Assembly: GCF_028502605.1 (NCBI RefSeq)
Contig: NC_079233.1
Location: 4,588,001 to 4,652,000 of the forward strand
Reading direction: 5' to 3'
DNA: 64,000 nucleotides
DNA from: Trichoderma breve
Lineage: Eukaryota > Ascomycota > Sordariomycetes > Hypocreales > Hypocreaceae
Shown: positions 1-10,072 of the stretch, one piece after another
Numbering within the stretch: position 1 is the stretch's first letter
Layout: each line of letters starts with the position of its first letter
Notes under the pieces: generated by a model
The model's input: only the letters and a program-made list of their open reading frames with translations
Told to the model about the DNA's origin: nothing
Database searches by the model: none
Program-made: the position numbers and the translations under genes

Positions 1-184
1 GGGAGGGCATCTTGTGGTCGGTCGGGTTGAGTGCGACGGCGAGGACACGTACAAGGACGTCGTGAGGCGAAGTAAAGGCAGGGATCGGGACCGTATTGGA
101 GATGGTCAGGTTCTGGCCCCCCTGGCCCCCATCCCCGGACTGAATAATGGCTGTCTGAACCTTTGGTACCGCTTGGGCTGTCAT
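1..184 (-). CDS. Medium-chain reductase, trans-enoyl-reductase-like, 5' fragment
   Basis: The reading frame opens with ATG at 184 on the minus strand and stays open to the window edge, so only about 61 N-terminal residues are visible and the 3' part is missing. The fragment begins MTAQAVPKVQTAIIQ and contains VLVRVLAVALNPTDHKMPS, which is the GroES-like N-terminal pattern of zinc-type alcohol dehydrogenase/quinone reductase proteins. In fungi the ALNPTDHK motif is typical of stand-alone enoyl reductases that act in trans on polyketide synthases (LovC type). That family link is established knowledge; the specific role here is inference. It points away from the SDR at 1097-2223. It could equally be a general NADPH quinone-type reductase. 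Confidence 0.72.
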   Translation of the reverse strand, partial: MTAQAVPKVQTAIIQSGDGGQGGQNLTISNTVPIPAFTSPHDVLVRVLAVALNPTDHKMPS

Positions 185-1096
185 GGTGAAGGAGGAAAGA
201 GTGTGCGGATACTATGGGACATCAACACAATCGTCGTGCCGCGGACTAAATTTTTATATTACAGTCGGCCTGGGATGTAGCGATGTAAGACAGCTGCCCC
301 CCTGTGAGCATCGTCATGGCCTAACGATGAGTCCCACCTGTGTTTTATTTACAATGGCCCACTTTTGATAGGCAATTTCTTAGCAATTAATAGAAAAAAT
401 GAAACCTTAGACTTGCCTTAGTGTATCTAACTTGTATGGTCTGTAAGTTTATATTTTAGGTAATACGGAATGATGTAAAACAGACTCCCTGTTGACGTGG
501 CTGGGAGCAACCTTTGTCTTGGGTATTTTATCGTTATAACCAGGTTTTTTGCCGTATGTGTGACTCGTTATAACGACAGATTACTATCATTACTCGTAGA
601 CTGTTTTGGGGGCAAAAGGATACTTGATGAGGAAGGTGTGAACTACTTTTGTATACCTAGGTAGTTGTTATGCCGCCTGCTCCGTCCCTTGGGGGCTTAC
701 GTTTTAACATGGTTTACCATACGGAGTATTAAATATTAGTTACGGAGTAAATGAGAAAAAGGACGATTAACAGGGAAGGTGGTTTGGATTACGTTCTACT
801 TCGTATACTTAGTTATAACACAAGCGTACTTAATTCTACACGTATTTTAGCCTACGGATGATGTACTCTCATTCAAAGCCTTGAGGATCCAAAACGGCTG
901 CCTCACCTCCGTTCACGAGGTACTAAGAATACTGGTATCATTCATACTGTTGCCTAAAGAGGAAAAAATCACGAGATCTGGCATGAAAGGCATAAACTAT
1001 TCTGTAACTTGCTCAGCCGTGTCGTGGGCTGGCTGTATGCTCAGGACACGTCACCGTCGTCCAATGATGCTGGCTCCTACCATTGGCATCGCCCCG
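185..1096. other. Intergenic, no gene seen
   Basis: AT-rich DNA between the edge reductase and the SDR. Short open frames here have no family resemblance. Two TACGGAGTA words lie near 719-749. It presumably carries the promoter of the edge reductase and the terminator of the SDR. Confidence 0.5.
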
Positions 1097-2223
1097 TTAA
1101 ACATACTCCTTGATCTGTTCCTCGCACCAATCCCAAAACTTGGCTGTGCCCCCGTTTCCGCCATCTTTCTCCAACAACGTGGCGTTTGTCAAGTCGGGCC
1201 GGAGAGGAAACATGCGTCCAAACGGAGCAACTGCGGGTCGAACAAGGTTAGCTGAGTCTCGGCCCCGGATTCTTCTAGAAGCTCCACACTCACCCCACTC
1301 CTTGGTCCAGTCCGCCTGGTCGGAAACGACGTCCGGTGAAAAGCCGGCGTAGAGAGCCGTGTAAGCGCCGTACACGGTCGGGTAACACACGATCTTGGCG
1401 ACGATGCGCAGCTGCAGGGCTTGGTCTCGTGGTAGGCCGGAGATGACGTTGCCGGGGTCGATGGGCACGCTGGCGACGCCTTGGGCCTTGTAGTGGCGGT
1501 TGTGCTCGATGCCCAAAGCCCAGGCGCCTGTCTTGCTGAGGATGTAGCGCTGGGTTTCCTTTTCTGGCCTGTGGTAGTCGAGGTTATCGAGGGAGACACC
1601 CACGTCCTTGTGCGCGCCCATCTCCATGCCGAACGAGCTATACCAGACGATGCGCGTCAGGCCCTCGGTGGCGATGAGAGTCGGCGTGAGCATCTTGGTC
1701 AGCAGGTGAGTGGCGACGCAGTTGACGCCCAAGCAGAGCTCGAAGCCCTGCGCCGTTCTGGGAATGGGCTTGCCGGCCTCACTCGGGCCAACCATCTGCC
1801 GAGTGTTAGGGGTGAAGACGACAAAAGAGGGAAGAATTGGGTACGGAGGGGTAGTAGACATACGACACCGGCATTGTTGAAGAGCACGTCTAGGCGCTGC
1901 TCTTGGGCGAGAAAAGCCTCGGCGGCGGCCTTGGTATTTGGCAGGTCAGCGAGGTCACAGGCGATGAAGACCAAGGCGCCCTTTGAGCTTGGGTTGGCCT
2001 TCTCAATGTCCTGAATGGCCTCGCGCGCCTTGTCCTCAGAACGACATAGGATGTAGACCTTTGCGTTCTTAGCATGCAGAATGCGGGCAATGTCCTTTCC
2101 GATGCCACTGTTGGCACCTGTGACGACATACACCTTGCCCGAGAGGTCTGCGGGCAAGCTTGCCTCGGTGAAGGTGGGCTTGGGGGGGAAAAAGTGCCCC
2201 AAGAAGTGCGACAGCGACGGCAT
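1097..2223 (-). CDS. Short-chain dehydrogenase/reductase (retinol dehydrogenase-like)
   Basis: Two exons (2223-1864 and 1795-1097) give about 352 residues. The intron 1796-1863 starts GTATGT and ends CTAACACTCGGCAG; joining is in phase 0. The first ATG in frame is at 2223; the frame continues upstream only through a TTG. Visible SDR features are the Rossmann motif TGANSGIG near residue 30, NNAGV just before the splice site, and the catalytic YILSK motif in exon 2, with a downstream PGNV loop. This is an NAD(P)(H)-dependent oxidoreductase of the RDH11/12-like type that fungi use for lipid or secondary-metabolite carbonyls. The substrate cannot be read from sequence. It sits between the trans-enoyl-reductase-like fragment and a secreted FAD oxidase. 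Confidence 0.88.
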
Positions 2224-3293
2224 TGTTAATTGTGCAGTGAGGTTCAATTAGCAATTAGCAGGTCTCGCCCCGGGCTTTCAAGTGCCTGGCAGAGGAGGAA
2301 TACGGATGCTGAAGAGTACTCGTAAGTGAGTTGAATTAAATTGCTAGCGGCCGCTGTCAGAATTCTAGTGATAGAAGCTAGCTGTTTTAGCAAGAAGCCT
2401 GGATAGCTATTGCCGATTATCCAGCGGGCGGACTATTGTAAGCAGGCACGGACCGACTAGCCTCCTGCCTCTTTATCAATGGAGGACCTTGTAGCAGGCA
2501 CTAGTATCAGGTACTAGTACAACTAGTATAAGGGGCACTCGATCAACCCGCTGGGCAGATTAAGTTAGGCCAGCCAATCAAGGGGGTTGCTTTAAACGAG
2601 GAGGGCGCTAATACTAATTCGCGTATGCATCGGATCAATACTAGACGTCTAGGTACAACGTTGTAGAGAGACTTTTGCAGGACATGGGTGTGCATCACTG
2701 ATTTCCTTGCGTCGATCTTTTCCGGATTCCCCTGCTTTATGCAAGCCCCTCTTGCTCATATTCTCACCAGCGTGCATAAGATAAGTATTAGCATGAATAA
2801 ACACGGCGAATGTGCGCGCCACGTAAGCAATGAATGCATAACAGGGGTCTTCCGGGTTGAAAAACATCCGTCGTGCAAGTGGATCTGGCCTTGGATGATG
2901 ATGATTCTCGGCTCCTTCGTTTGAATTGATACGCCTGCATTGGATTCTATTAGCTCTAGAACAGGGCGTTAACTGCATACACGAGCAAAGGGACAACTCT
3001 CTTCGCCGGCCGTCTGATGTGAGCCGGCAACTTTGCGCCGTAGTTTGCACACGTTGCTGTACACCCATGATGCTGCTAATCTACATGTTTCTTGTAGATG
3101 GGGCAGAGCTGACATGGCCAGCTTAGAATCTCACTGCTCGCCAGCCTCTTTTTCAGCTCAGGCGATCATGCCATCTGATGGCAAGGGGAAAAAGGAGCTG
3201 GTGAAGAGATACATACGTATATTATTACCCGGGCTTGTGCCACGTTGCCGTGGACTCAAGTAAAGCAGGGGAAAATCAAACTCGATTGCAAAG
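2224..3293. other. Intergenic, no gene seen
   Basis: Shared promoter region of the divergent SDR (minus) and FAD oxidase (plus). ACTAGTA words are clustered around 2500-2530. Open frames around 2649-3263 lack codon structure or recognisable domains. Confidence 0.5.
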
Positions 3294-5072
3294 ATGGCTT
3301 CCTTAGCACGAGCTCTCGCCGCTGTATCTCTGGCCGTATCAATTGGATCGGCCGACGCTTACACGGCGAACAACTGCAAGAACCTGCCCGGTGACGCAGG
3401 CTGGCCCAGTCCTTCTGCCTGGTCCAAGCTAAATGCGACGCTCAAAGGCCAGCTAATCGCCACCGTGCCTCAAGCACATGTGTGCCACACACTACCCAGC
3501 AACAGCTTCAATGCAAATGCATGTGACGAGCTGCAGTCGACTTGGACCCAGGCAGAAACCTACGTTCCGAAGCCTGCCGAGATCCTCAACGCCTATTTCC
3601 AAAACCAGTCCTGCGACCCCTTCACTCCAATCAGCAGATCCTGCGAACTTGGAAACTATGCCTCCTACTCTATCAACGTGACGACTGCTCAGCACGTCGC
3701 TGCCGGCTTTGACTTTGCGCGCCAAAACAATGTCCGCCTGGTGGTCAAGACGACCGGCCATGACTTCATGGGCAAGTCCACCGGCAAGGGCGCCCTCTCT
3801 CTGTGGATGGCCAACCTCAAGGAGAAGACCATCATCCGCTCGTACTCCAACCCCAACTCGACCTACAAGGGACCTGCCATCAAACTCGGTTCAGGCGTGA
3901 TTGCCGGCGAGGCTGATGAGTTCGTCGGCGCAAATGGCTACCGTGTCGTCACGGGCGAGTGCGCCAGCACCGGCCCTGTTGGCGGATACACTCAGGGTGG
4001 CGGCCACTCGCTGCTCGGCGGTGCCTACGGCATGGCAGCCGACAATGTTCTCGAATGGGAGGTCGTTACACCTCAGGGTGACCATGTTATTGCCACTCCA
4101 TCGAGCAATTCCGACCTGTACTGGGCCATCAGCGGCGGTGGTGGCGGCACCTACGGTGTTGTCCTGAGCATGACAACCAAGATCTACCCTGACGGAAAGG
4201 TTGCGACCGGTTCTCTGTCGTTTACTTTGGCTGGATCTGGGTCGGCTGGCAATGATGAGACAGCTTTTTGGCAGGGTGTTAACCTCTGGTTCCAGTCTGT
4301 TCCCGGATTTTTGGGCCTCAAACAAGGCACCGTTGGCTCAGAGAACGCGACGATGCTTAGCCAAATCACCAACAGCTCGTTTGCCCTCCTGGGCATCACT
4401 TTCCCCGACCAGACCGTTACGCAGCTCCAGAATACCTTGGAACCGTATCTCAACGGCCTCAAGGCCCTCAACATCAACTACACGTTTTCTACGACACAAC
4501 AGCCGTCGTACGTCCAGTCCTTCAACCAAACCAGAGGTTTGGGCCCTCTTCCATGGGGCGTCATCCCTACGACCGAGGTGTGGGCTAGCCGCCTCGTCCC
4601 CGTGTCCTTCGTGGAGAACACCACGGCCGTCGCCAGCCTCGTGGACGTTTACCGTTCCGCCGTCCAAGACAACGCTTTCTCCGTCGGCTGCAACGTGCTG
4701 GGTGGTTTCAACGCGCCCGCTCACCCTGATAACTCCGTCTTCCCCGGCTGGCGTGACCTCGCCGTCATTTGCAACGTCTTGCACCAGTGGGATTTTACGG
4801 CGCCTCTCGACACGAACCTTAGCTTCAAGCGCCGGCTCGTTTCGGAAGTCCAGCCGGCCGTCGAGGCTGTCACTCCTGGCACTGGTGTCTACTTGAACGA
4901 GATGGATCCCTGGTACGAGGGCGACTTCAAGACCGAGATGTACGGTGTCAACTACGATAAGCTGCTCAGCATCAAGCACAAGTACGACCCCGATTCTTTG
5001 TTGTGGGGTCTCTTTGCCGTTGGCGGTGATGAGTCTACCTTGGACGCAAATGGAAGACTCTGCCGAGTCTGA
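3294..5072 (+). CDS. Secreted FAD-linked oxidase, berberine-bridge-enzyme family
   Basis: Single-exon gene, 592 residues, ATG at 3294. A hydrophobic signal peptide covers about residues 1-22 (ending near GSADA). The FAD-binding PCMH domain follows, with VVKTTGHD containing His156 and GECASTGPVGGYTQGGGHS containing Cys223. His and Cys at these positions are the usual pair for bicovalent attachment of FAD in the BBE/GOOX family. A C-terminal BBE module is visible as NEMDPWYEGDFKTEMYG followed by NYDKLLSIKHKYDPDSLLWG. Members oxidise sugars, alcohols or biosynthetic intermediates with O2. Several N-x-S/T sites fit a secreted glycoprotein. The intact His/Cys pair argues for an active enzyme; the substrate is unknown. 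Neighbours suggest either a metabolite pathway or carbohydrate oxidation. Confidence 0.93.
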   Translation: MASLARALAAVSLAVSIGSADAYTANNCKNLPGDAGWPSPSAWSKLNATLKGQLIATVPQAHVCHTLPSNSFNANACDELQSTWTQAETYVPKPAEILNAYFQNQSCDPFTPISRSCELGNYASYSINVTTAQHVAAGFDFARQNNVRLVVKTTGHDFMGKSTGKGALSLWMANLKEKTIIRSYSNPNSTYKGPAIKLGSGVIAGEADEFVGANGYRVVTGECASTGPVGGYTQGGGHSLLGGAYGMAADNVLEWEVVTPQGDHVIATPSSNSDLYWAISGGGGGTYGVVLSMTTKIYPDGKVATGSLSFTLAGSGSAGNDETAFWQGVNLWFQSVPGFLGLKQGTVGSENATMLSQITNSSFALLGITFPDQTVTQLQNTLEPYLNGLKALNINYTFSTTQQPSYVQSFNQTRGLGPLPWGVIPTTEVWASRLVPVSFVENTTAVASLVDVYRSAVQDNAFSVGCNVLGGFNAPAHPDNSVFPGWRDLAVICNVLHQWDFTAPLDTNLSFKRRLVSEVQPAVEAVTPGTGVYLNEMDPWYEGDFKTEMYGVNYDKLLSIKHKYDPDSLLWGLFAVGGDESTLDANGRLCRV

Positions 5073-6297
5073 GCAATACATGTAACCAAAGGGTAACATT
5101 TGCGCAAGCAACTGCGAATTGCGCATGGCATTTGCTTAGAGGAATTTTAAACAAAGAAATGTGTTCTTGGCTAGGCTGTGACTTTTCTCTCTGAATTGTC
5201 AAACTCTCCTGGGCTACTTGGTGAGTTGGCTAGTAAGCGATGTTATTAAGGGCTCTTCCTGTCTATATTAGACCGATAGAAACACAACCTGTATTTTGTA
5301 ATAATCCGTATTTTATTATAAAATTTTAATTATAATATCATACTATTCCAATCAATGTTAATAAAAAATATTAAACATCTATGAAGTCTTGCGCTTTCAA
5401 TCCAATGGAAAACTACGATATGTTTGTCGTGATAATCTTTTACTGCTGTTCTTTTGATATACAGAGGCGGGGGCCAGTGAGCTGCTTGATTAACCCGCCG
5501 GGTATATCGGATGAACAAATTCCATGTGATAATTGATCTCGGGACAGTACAACTGGGAGATCTCTACATGACATGCCATATCGCACAAGATGGCGGCTGG
5601 AAGGATCGTAACCCCTGATGCGCCTGCAACTTGAACAAAGAGCAGTCAGTCTCTCACGTAAGAACTTGAGACGATTTCTAATCTCCTCAATCATCCATTG
5701 TGTAATAGTATGAGTGACCGCTGATGTGGACAGCTGTAAAGATGCTTGTTCGATCGAGAGCTGCGGTCCTTCCGGTAGAGCTACTGTAAATACACCCCCC
5801 TCCCCCTTCTCAGCAGCTAGGAGAAATGACTCGTCAACCGGATTGTAGCAGATGGAAAGACTTAAAATATTACTGTTGCGGCCTTTTCCTATTCAGGGAG
5901 TTATATCATCTGCATGAGCGTATTGCGGCGTAACTGCATGGGATATCATTTTCAAGCATCTGACCACGGTGCTAGGGCTCCCCTGGATGAGATGCAGGGG
6001 TGGGGGCTATGTTGCATCGAGAAGTAGACCCTGATAAGAAAAAAATTGGAGGGGTCGAGATCTGAATTATCTGACACCGTGTTGGTGTTCTGGAGCGCTT
6101 AGTCGAGGTGTCTACTACCCGCATTAGTATATACATACTGTACTATATACGGGCGAAACGTTTTAAGCAATACGACTGGGTAGTCCATACCACTCCATCA
6201 AGCTTTTCTTTCATTATCCGTGTGGGATCTATCACTTTGAGTCTCGTCTATATCACAATTGAGATCTAATCTTGACTCATTGCTAGAAGCAAACAAC
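5073..6297. other. Intergenic, no gene seen
   Basis: AT-rich segment (notably 5280-5345) followed by more balanced DNA. No convincing coding frame or RNA gene. The last few hundred bases are presumably the promoter of the fusion gene that starts at 6298. Confidence 0.5.
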
Positions 6298-8544
6298 ATG
6301 GAGAAATCTTTCCTGGTGCCGTGCCCCCCATTTGAGCTTCAACTGTCTCACTTGGATCGGACTTTTCCACCAACTCACTCCAAAAGAATCTTATGCTTCT
6401 CGCTATCACCAGATGTAGACCGCCAGCGCGTAGTAGACTACCTCTACATCGCTTTCCATCACACCGTCCAGCGTGTTCCTTTTCTTGCTGGCTCAATAGT
6501 CCCATTCTCTGAGGAGGAAGGGGGACGTCCTTGGCTTCGCAATCTTATACCCCAAGGAAACGCGAGATTGGAAATCAAAGACCTGTCGAGCGAGCTCAGC
6601 TTTGCTGAACTCGAAAAGTCAAATTTCTCCCAGAATCTTCTAGACACTGAGAAGCTCTGCCCCTTACCAGATGTTGCCTATGTTTCGGAAGAGCCAGTAC
6701 CAGTCTGCGCGTTCCAGGCCAATTTTATCGAGGGCGGCTTGCTTCTTGTCGTATCAATCGTCCACATCGCTGCCGATGGTCGAGGAGTGACGCAAGTGAT
6801 CAATATCTTTGCCAATCAGCTCGTCAAGGCGCAGTCCGGCGAACTTGGCTTTCCTCTGAAACAAAGAGAGGACATCTACCAGTCTGATCGGACGGTCCTC
6901 GTTACAGGCAATGGAGCACAGGGTGCTATTGAGAATCACGCTGCTTGGACCTCAGAACCTATGAGCGCCCATCTCCAAATCAGAGATGTCGAGACCTCGT
7001 GCCGGACATTCCGCATCAGCGCCAAAGCTCTGGTGGAATTGAAACGTGTCGCTTCCGCACCCTCTCGTGGCCCTGATGCCTGGATATCAACAAATGATGC
7101 CATCACAGGGTTTATCTGGCGGAGCATCATGCTTGCTCGTCAACGTGCTGGTATTCTGGCCGATGGAGCAACTACACATCTCGCCCAGCCCATAGATTGC
7201 CGAACCCTTCTTCGGCTTCCTGACCCGTACTTCGGTAATGTCCTTTATGTGACCAAGACTTCGACGCCCCTGGCGGTGATAGCAGATGACCAACGCGGTA
7301 TCGCAGAGGCGTCCTTTATGGTGCGTGCCGAGCTCAATTCCATGACTGGGGAGAAATTTCGAGACCTTCTTGCATACGCGGAGCGGACCGAAAAGGAGTT
7401 TCACACGCGTGGCAATATTATCGAGGACTTGGCCACAGGAGGACTCATGATAACGAGTCATTTTAAGTTCGGCCTACATGAGATGGACTTTGGACCTATA
7501 TTTGGTGACGGACATATGAAAGCTCTCCGTCTGCCAGCTACAGGAACCGTATGCGGCGTGATCATCGTGATGCCCCGGCTGGATGATGGGAGCTGCGAAT
7601 TCCTGATTACGGAGGAGCCAAAAACTATTCAGTGTCTGTTAGAAGACGACGTCTTCACTCGGTTTACCAGAGAAGGGGATGCTACAATCCCAGCCGCCAT
7701 CGCTCAACCCAACAACACAAAAATACCCTCAACGTTGTGCGTAAGTAACGTTGATGCGTCTCATGTAGGAACCATCCGAATCATTCAATTATACCGTCCT
7801 GAAACTAAAAATGCCATCTCCAGGCAAATGTTGCAAGAGCTTAGCCAACAAATCGAAGAGATACACAGCGAGAAATCAGCGTCTGGAACCAGAGCCCTGA
7901 TACTCGCCAGCGCAGTGGACAACGTCTTTTGCGCCGGAGCAGATCTGAAAGAGCGAAAGAAGATGAGTGTTTCTGAGACCCAGCAGTTCTTGGTCGCCCT
8001 GCGAGACATGTTCTCCCGACTCGCAGCGCTTCCAATCCCGACCATCGCCTGCGTGTCTGGTCTGGCTCTCGGTGGTGGCTTGGAGTTGGCGCTTTGCTGC
8101 CATCTACGAGTCTTCTCGTCCAATGCACGCGTAGGCTTGCCCGAGACCCGGCTGGCCATTATTCCTGGAGCTGGTGGTACCTACCGATTGTCTAAGATTG
8201 TCGGTTCCTCCAATGCTTTGGACCTCGTCTTGACAGGGCGCCACTTGGAGGCTTCCGAAGCTGCTTCCATGGGCTTGTGCCACCGTCTCGTCACAGTAGA
8301 TGCGGAGGGAACCGGTCAAAGCCCTGACAAGCAGCGGGCTCTGTCTATCGAGACCGGCATCGCTTTGGCTCAGGAGATATGCATGGGCGGACCTGTCGCT
8401 GTGCGAGCTGCTGTCAGTGCGCTTGCAGTTCCCGGCGAGGCGACGGAAAATGCAGCCTATGACTCTGTTCTCGAAACAAAAGATCGCATCGAGGCTCTAC
8501 AGGCTTACAGCGAGAAGCGCAAGCCGATTTTCACTGGAGAGTAG
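6298..8544 (+). CDS. BAHD-type acyltransferase fused to enoyl-CoA hydratase
   Basis: One uninterrupted exon of 748 residues. ATG at 6298 has a good context (AACAACATGG); the frame extends upstream only via a non-ATG codon. Residues 1 to about 460 look like the fungal transferase family (trichothecene 3-O-acetyltransferase/BAHD): SIVHIAADG supplies the HxxxD motif (His156, Asp160) and MDFGPIFGDG near residue 397 resembles the DFGWG loop. Residues about 480-748 are a crotonase domain: FCAGADLKERKK near 544, GLALGGGLELALCC near 592, and LPETRLAIIPGAGGTYRL, the AUH-like pattern with both oxyanion-hole loops and a glutamate-rich active site. The acyl-CoA-consuming and acyl-CoA-modifying halves are joined without a stop or intron. 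A GTAAGT at 7741 falls at the linker but the nearest acceptor would give only 28 nt. Function is inferred: hydration of an enoyl-CoA coupled to acyl transfer, probably in specialised metabolism. Confidence 0.9.
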   Translation: MEKSFLVPCPPFELQLSHLDRTFPPTHSKRILCFSLSPDVDRQRVVDYLYIAFHHTVQRVPFLAGSIVPFSEEEGGRPWLRNLIPQGNARLEIKDLSSELSFAELEKSNFSQNLLDTEKLCPLPDVAYVSEEPVPVCAFQANFIEGGLLLVVSIVHIAADGRGVTQVINIFANQLVKAQSGELGFPLKQREDIYQSDRTVLVTGNGAQGAIENHAAWTSEPMSAHLQIRDVETSCRTFRISAKALVELKRVASAPSRGPDAWISTNDAITGFIWRSIMLARQRAGILADGATTHLAQPIDCRTLLRLPDPYFGNVLYVTKTSTPLAVIADDQRGIAEASFMVRAELNSMTGEKFRDLLAYAERTEKEFHTRGNIIEDLATGGLMITSHFKFGLHEMDFGPIFGDGHMKALRLPATGTVCGVIIVMPRLDDGSCEFLITEEPKTIQCLLEDDVFTRFTREGDATIPAAIAQPNNTKIPSTLCVSNVDASHVGTIRIIQLYRPETKNAISRQMLQELSQQIEEIHSEKSASGTRALILASAVDNVFCAGADLKERKKMSVSETQQFLVALRDMFSRLAALPIPTIACVSGLALGGGLELALCCHLRVFSSNARVGLPETRLAIIPGAGGTYRLSKIVGSSNALDLVLTGRHLEASEAASMGLCHRLVTVDAEGTGQSPDKQRALSIETGIALAQEICMGGPVAVRAAVSALAVPGEATENAAYDSVLETKDRIEALQAYSEKRKPIFTGE

Positions 8545-8903
8545 CTGCGGTTTATGCCAGCGTGATAGAAGTAGCTGTGTAATTTTTAGATTACTTAGAT
8601 GTCTCTTACAAATGAACTGATGCAAAGAAAGATGAAGCGATAATTTTATTGAAGCCAACTTAGATAGAGGAAGCAAAACTATACTTGCTGAGTAAACCCA
8701 GCATAAACATATATGCGCAATGTCAGAACCAAGAGAGCGGACGGCGATTCGCCTTGTATTGTAAATGAATGATGTTGCACCCAAAGCTGCATTCCCTTAT
8801 TCTCATCAAACTGATCGTTGAAACAAATCCACCACCGTCCACCTTACCACTCCATAGGTACCTATATATGTAGGTACTATAAAATGAAGCCAATCATTGA
8901 TGT
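8545..8903. other. Convergent intergenic, no gene seen
   Basis: Space between the 3' ends of the fusion gene and the LysM gene. AT-rich with possible polyadenylation signals; no gene. Confidence 0.5.
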
Positions 8904-9816
8904 TTATACGCGTACGCAAACGTCGTAGTCCAGAAACAACTTCTCGCAATCGGCCCCCACCGAATTTAAGTTCATAATCTCTCCAGGTGTCGTTCCTTTT
9001 CTCACAGCAATGCTAACACATGTGTCGCTAGGTTGGACGTGTTCGTGTTCCTTGCAGTTAGTCGGATATCCTGGATGGGTGCGCAGTGAGGTCGCCGCCG
9101 TGCTCGTCCCGGTCATCTTGTTCTCCGAGCTTGTCGTGGCCGCCTTGGTCACAGTGGTCATTGTGGTCATTGGGGGCATCGCAGTCGCTGTGGCGAGAGT
9201 AGTTTTCGCCGATGTGTCGATGGAAGAGCTGCTGGAGGAGTCGAGCTTTTTCGTACAGTAGGCCAAACCAGCAATAAGGTTTGTACAATCTGCAACATTG
9301 GTCAGTCGCTTTGTATTTCAATTTACTCCCATCTTAACACATATTATGGTACATACCCTGGTTGATCACTGGATTCAAATCTAAAAACACATCCCGGGCG
9401 ATGCCGAATTTACTGCAGTCATCGTGCTGTTGAGCTAGCTGGAACCCGATACAATTGGCGGCAAAACGCGGCGATTCTTGTGGCTCGTTTGAAGCCAATG
9501 ATGATGTAGCCGGTGCGCGTGGGATGAGGGTTGGGACCGTGGTTGGGGCCGGAGTTGGCGCACGTAAATCCCAGCCGACCACGCAATAGTAGTAACCAGC
9601 CACAAGATTCGAGCAGTTGATATCGGGATTGAGAGACGTAAAAAGCGTCTCATTTAGGTTCCATTTGGAGGCGAAGGATGCACAGGTATCTCCGGCAACT
9701 GCTGGGTTTCCGCCAGTACAACTGATCAGCGGATGGCGAGGCAGTATCATGGCCCAAGTCAGGTGTAGCTGAGAGAGGAGGAGGAGCCCAACCTTGAATA
9801 ATGTTGGGGTCATCAT
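8904..9816 (-). CDS. Secreted protein with three LysM modules
   Basis: Two exons (9816-9357 and 9289-8904) encode about 281 residues; intron 9290-9356 begins GTATGT and ends TTGCAG, and splicing restores NQDCTNLIAG across the junction. A signal peptide covers about residues 1-22. LysM module 1 runs from ISCTGGNPAVAGDTCASF to INCSNLVAGYYYCV, module 2 from ANCIGFQLAQQHDDCSKF to DCTNLIAGLAYC, and module 3 from CKEHEHVQPSDTCVSIA to CEKLFLDYDVCV. Proline-rich and Ser/Thr-rich linkers separate them. Secreted LysM-only fungal proteins bind chitin oligomers and often shield the fungus or hide chitin from host immunity. Cysteine spacing fits the fungal LysM class. No catalytic domain is present. Confidence 0.9.
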
Positions 9817-9950
9817 GATTGCCGATGCTTATTCTAAGATAGATGGGTGATTCAGAGTAGGTAGGACGTGGTAAAGGTGATATTGAAGGTGATTCTTGAG
9901 AAGAAGATGTAATGACTTGTCTCTTCGAATGAAAAGGGTATGATGGCCAA

Positions 9951-9960
9951 CCCTTTTATA
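9951..9960 (-). promoter_or_regulatory. TATA-like box of the LysM gene
   Basis: TATAAAAGGG on the minus strand, about 135 bp upstream of the LysM start codon at 9816. Position and sequence fit a core promoter element; not tested. Confidence 0.5.
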
Positions 9961-10072
9961 TCCAGAGCGCTGCTGAACAGTCGTGGCACGGTTGGCATGC
10001 CGCATGCCTGGCAGCCAAGACGGCTACAAAGACTTTTGAAAGAGAGCGTCTGAGTTCAAGTTAGCATACATC

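Noticed and set aside
2649..3263. Several overlapping 60-140 codon frames upstream of the FAD oxidase
   Set aside because: No domains and poor coding character; more likely promoter DNA.
4338..5126. A 262-codon frame antisense to the FAD oxidase
   Set aside because: A GC-rich shadow of a clearly real gene.
7741..7768. GTAAGT...TAG as an intron between the two halves of the fusion protein
   Set aside because: Only 28 nt, and the continuous frame is open and gives a sensible linker.
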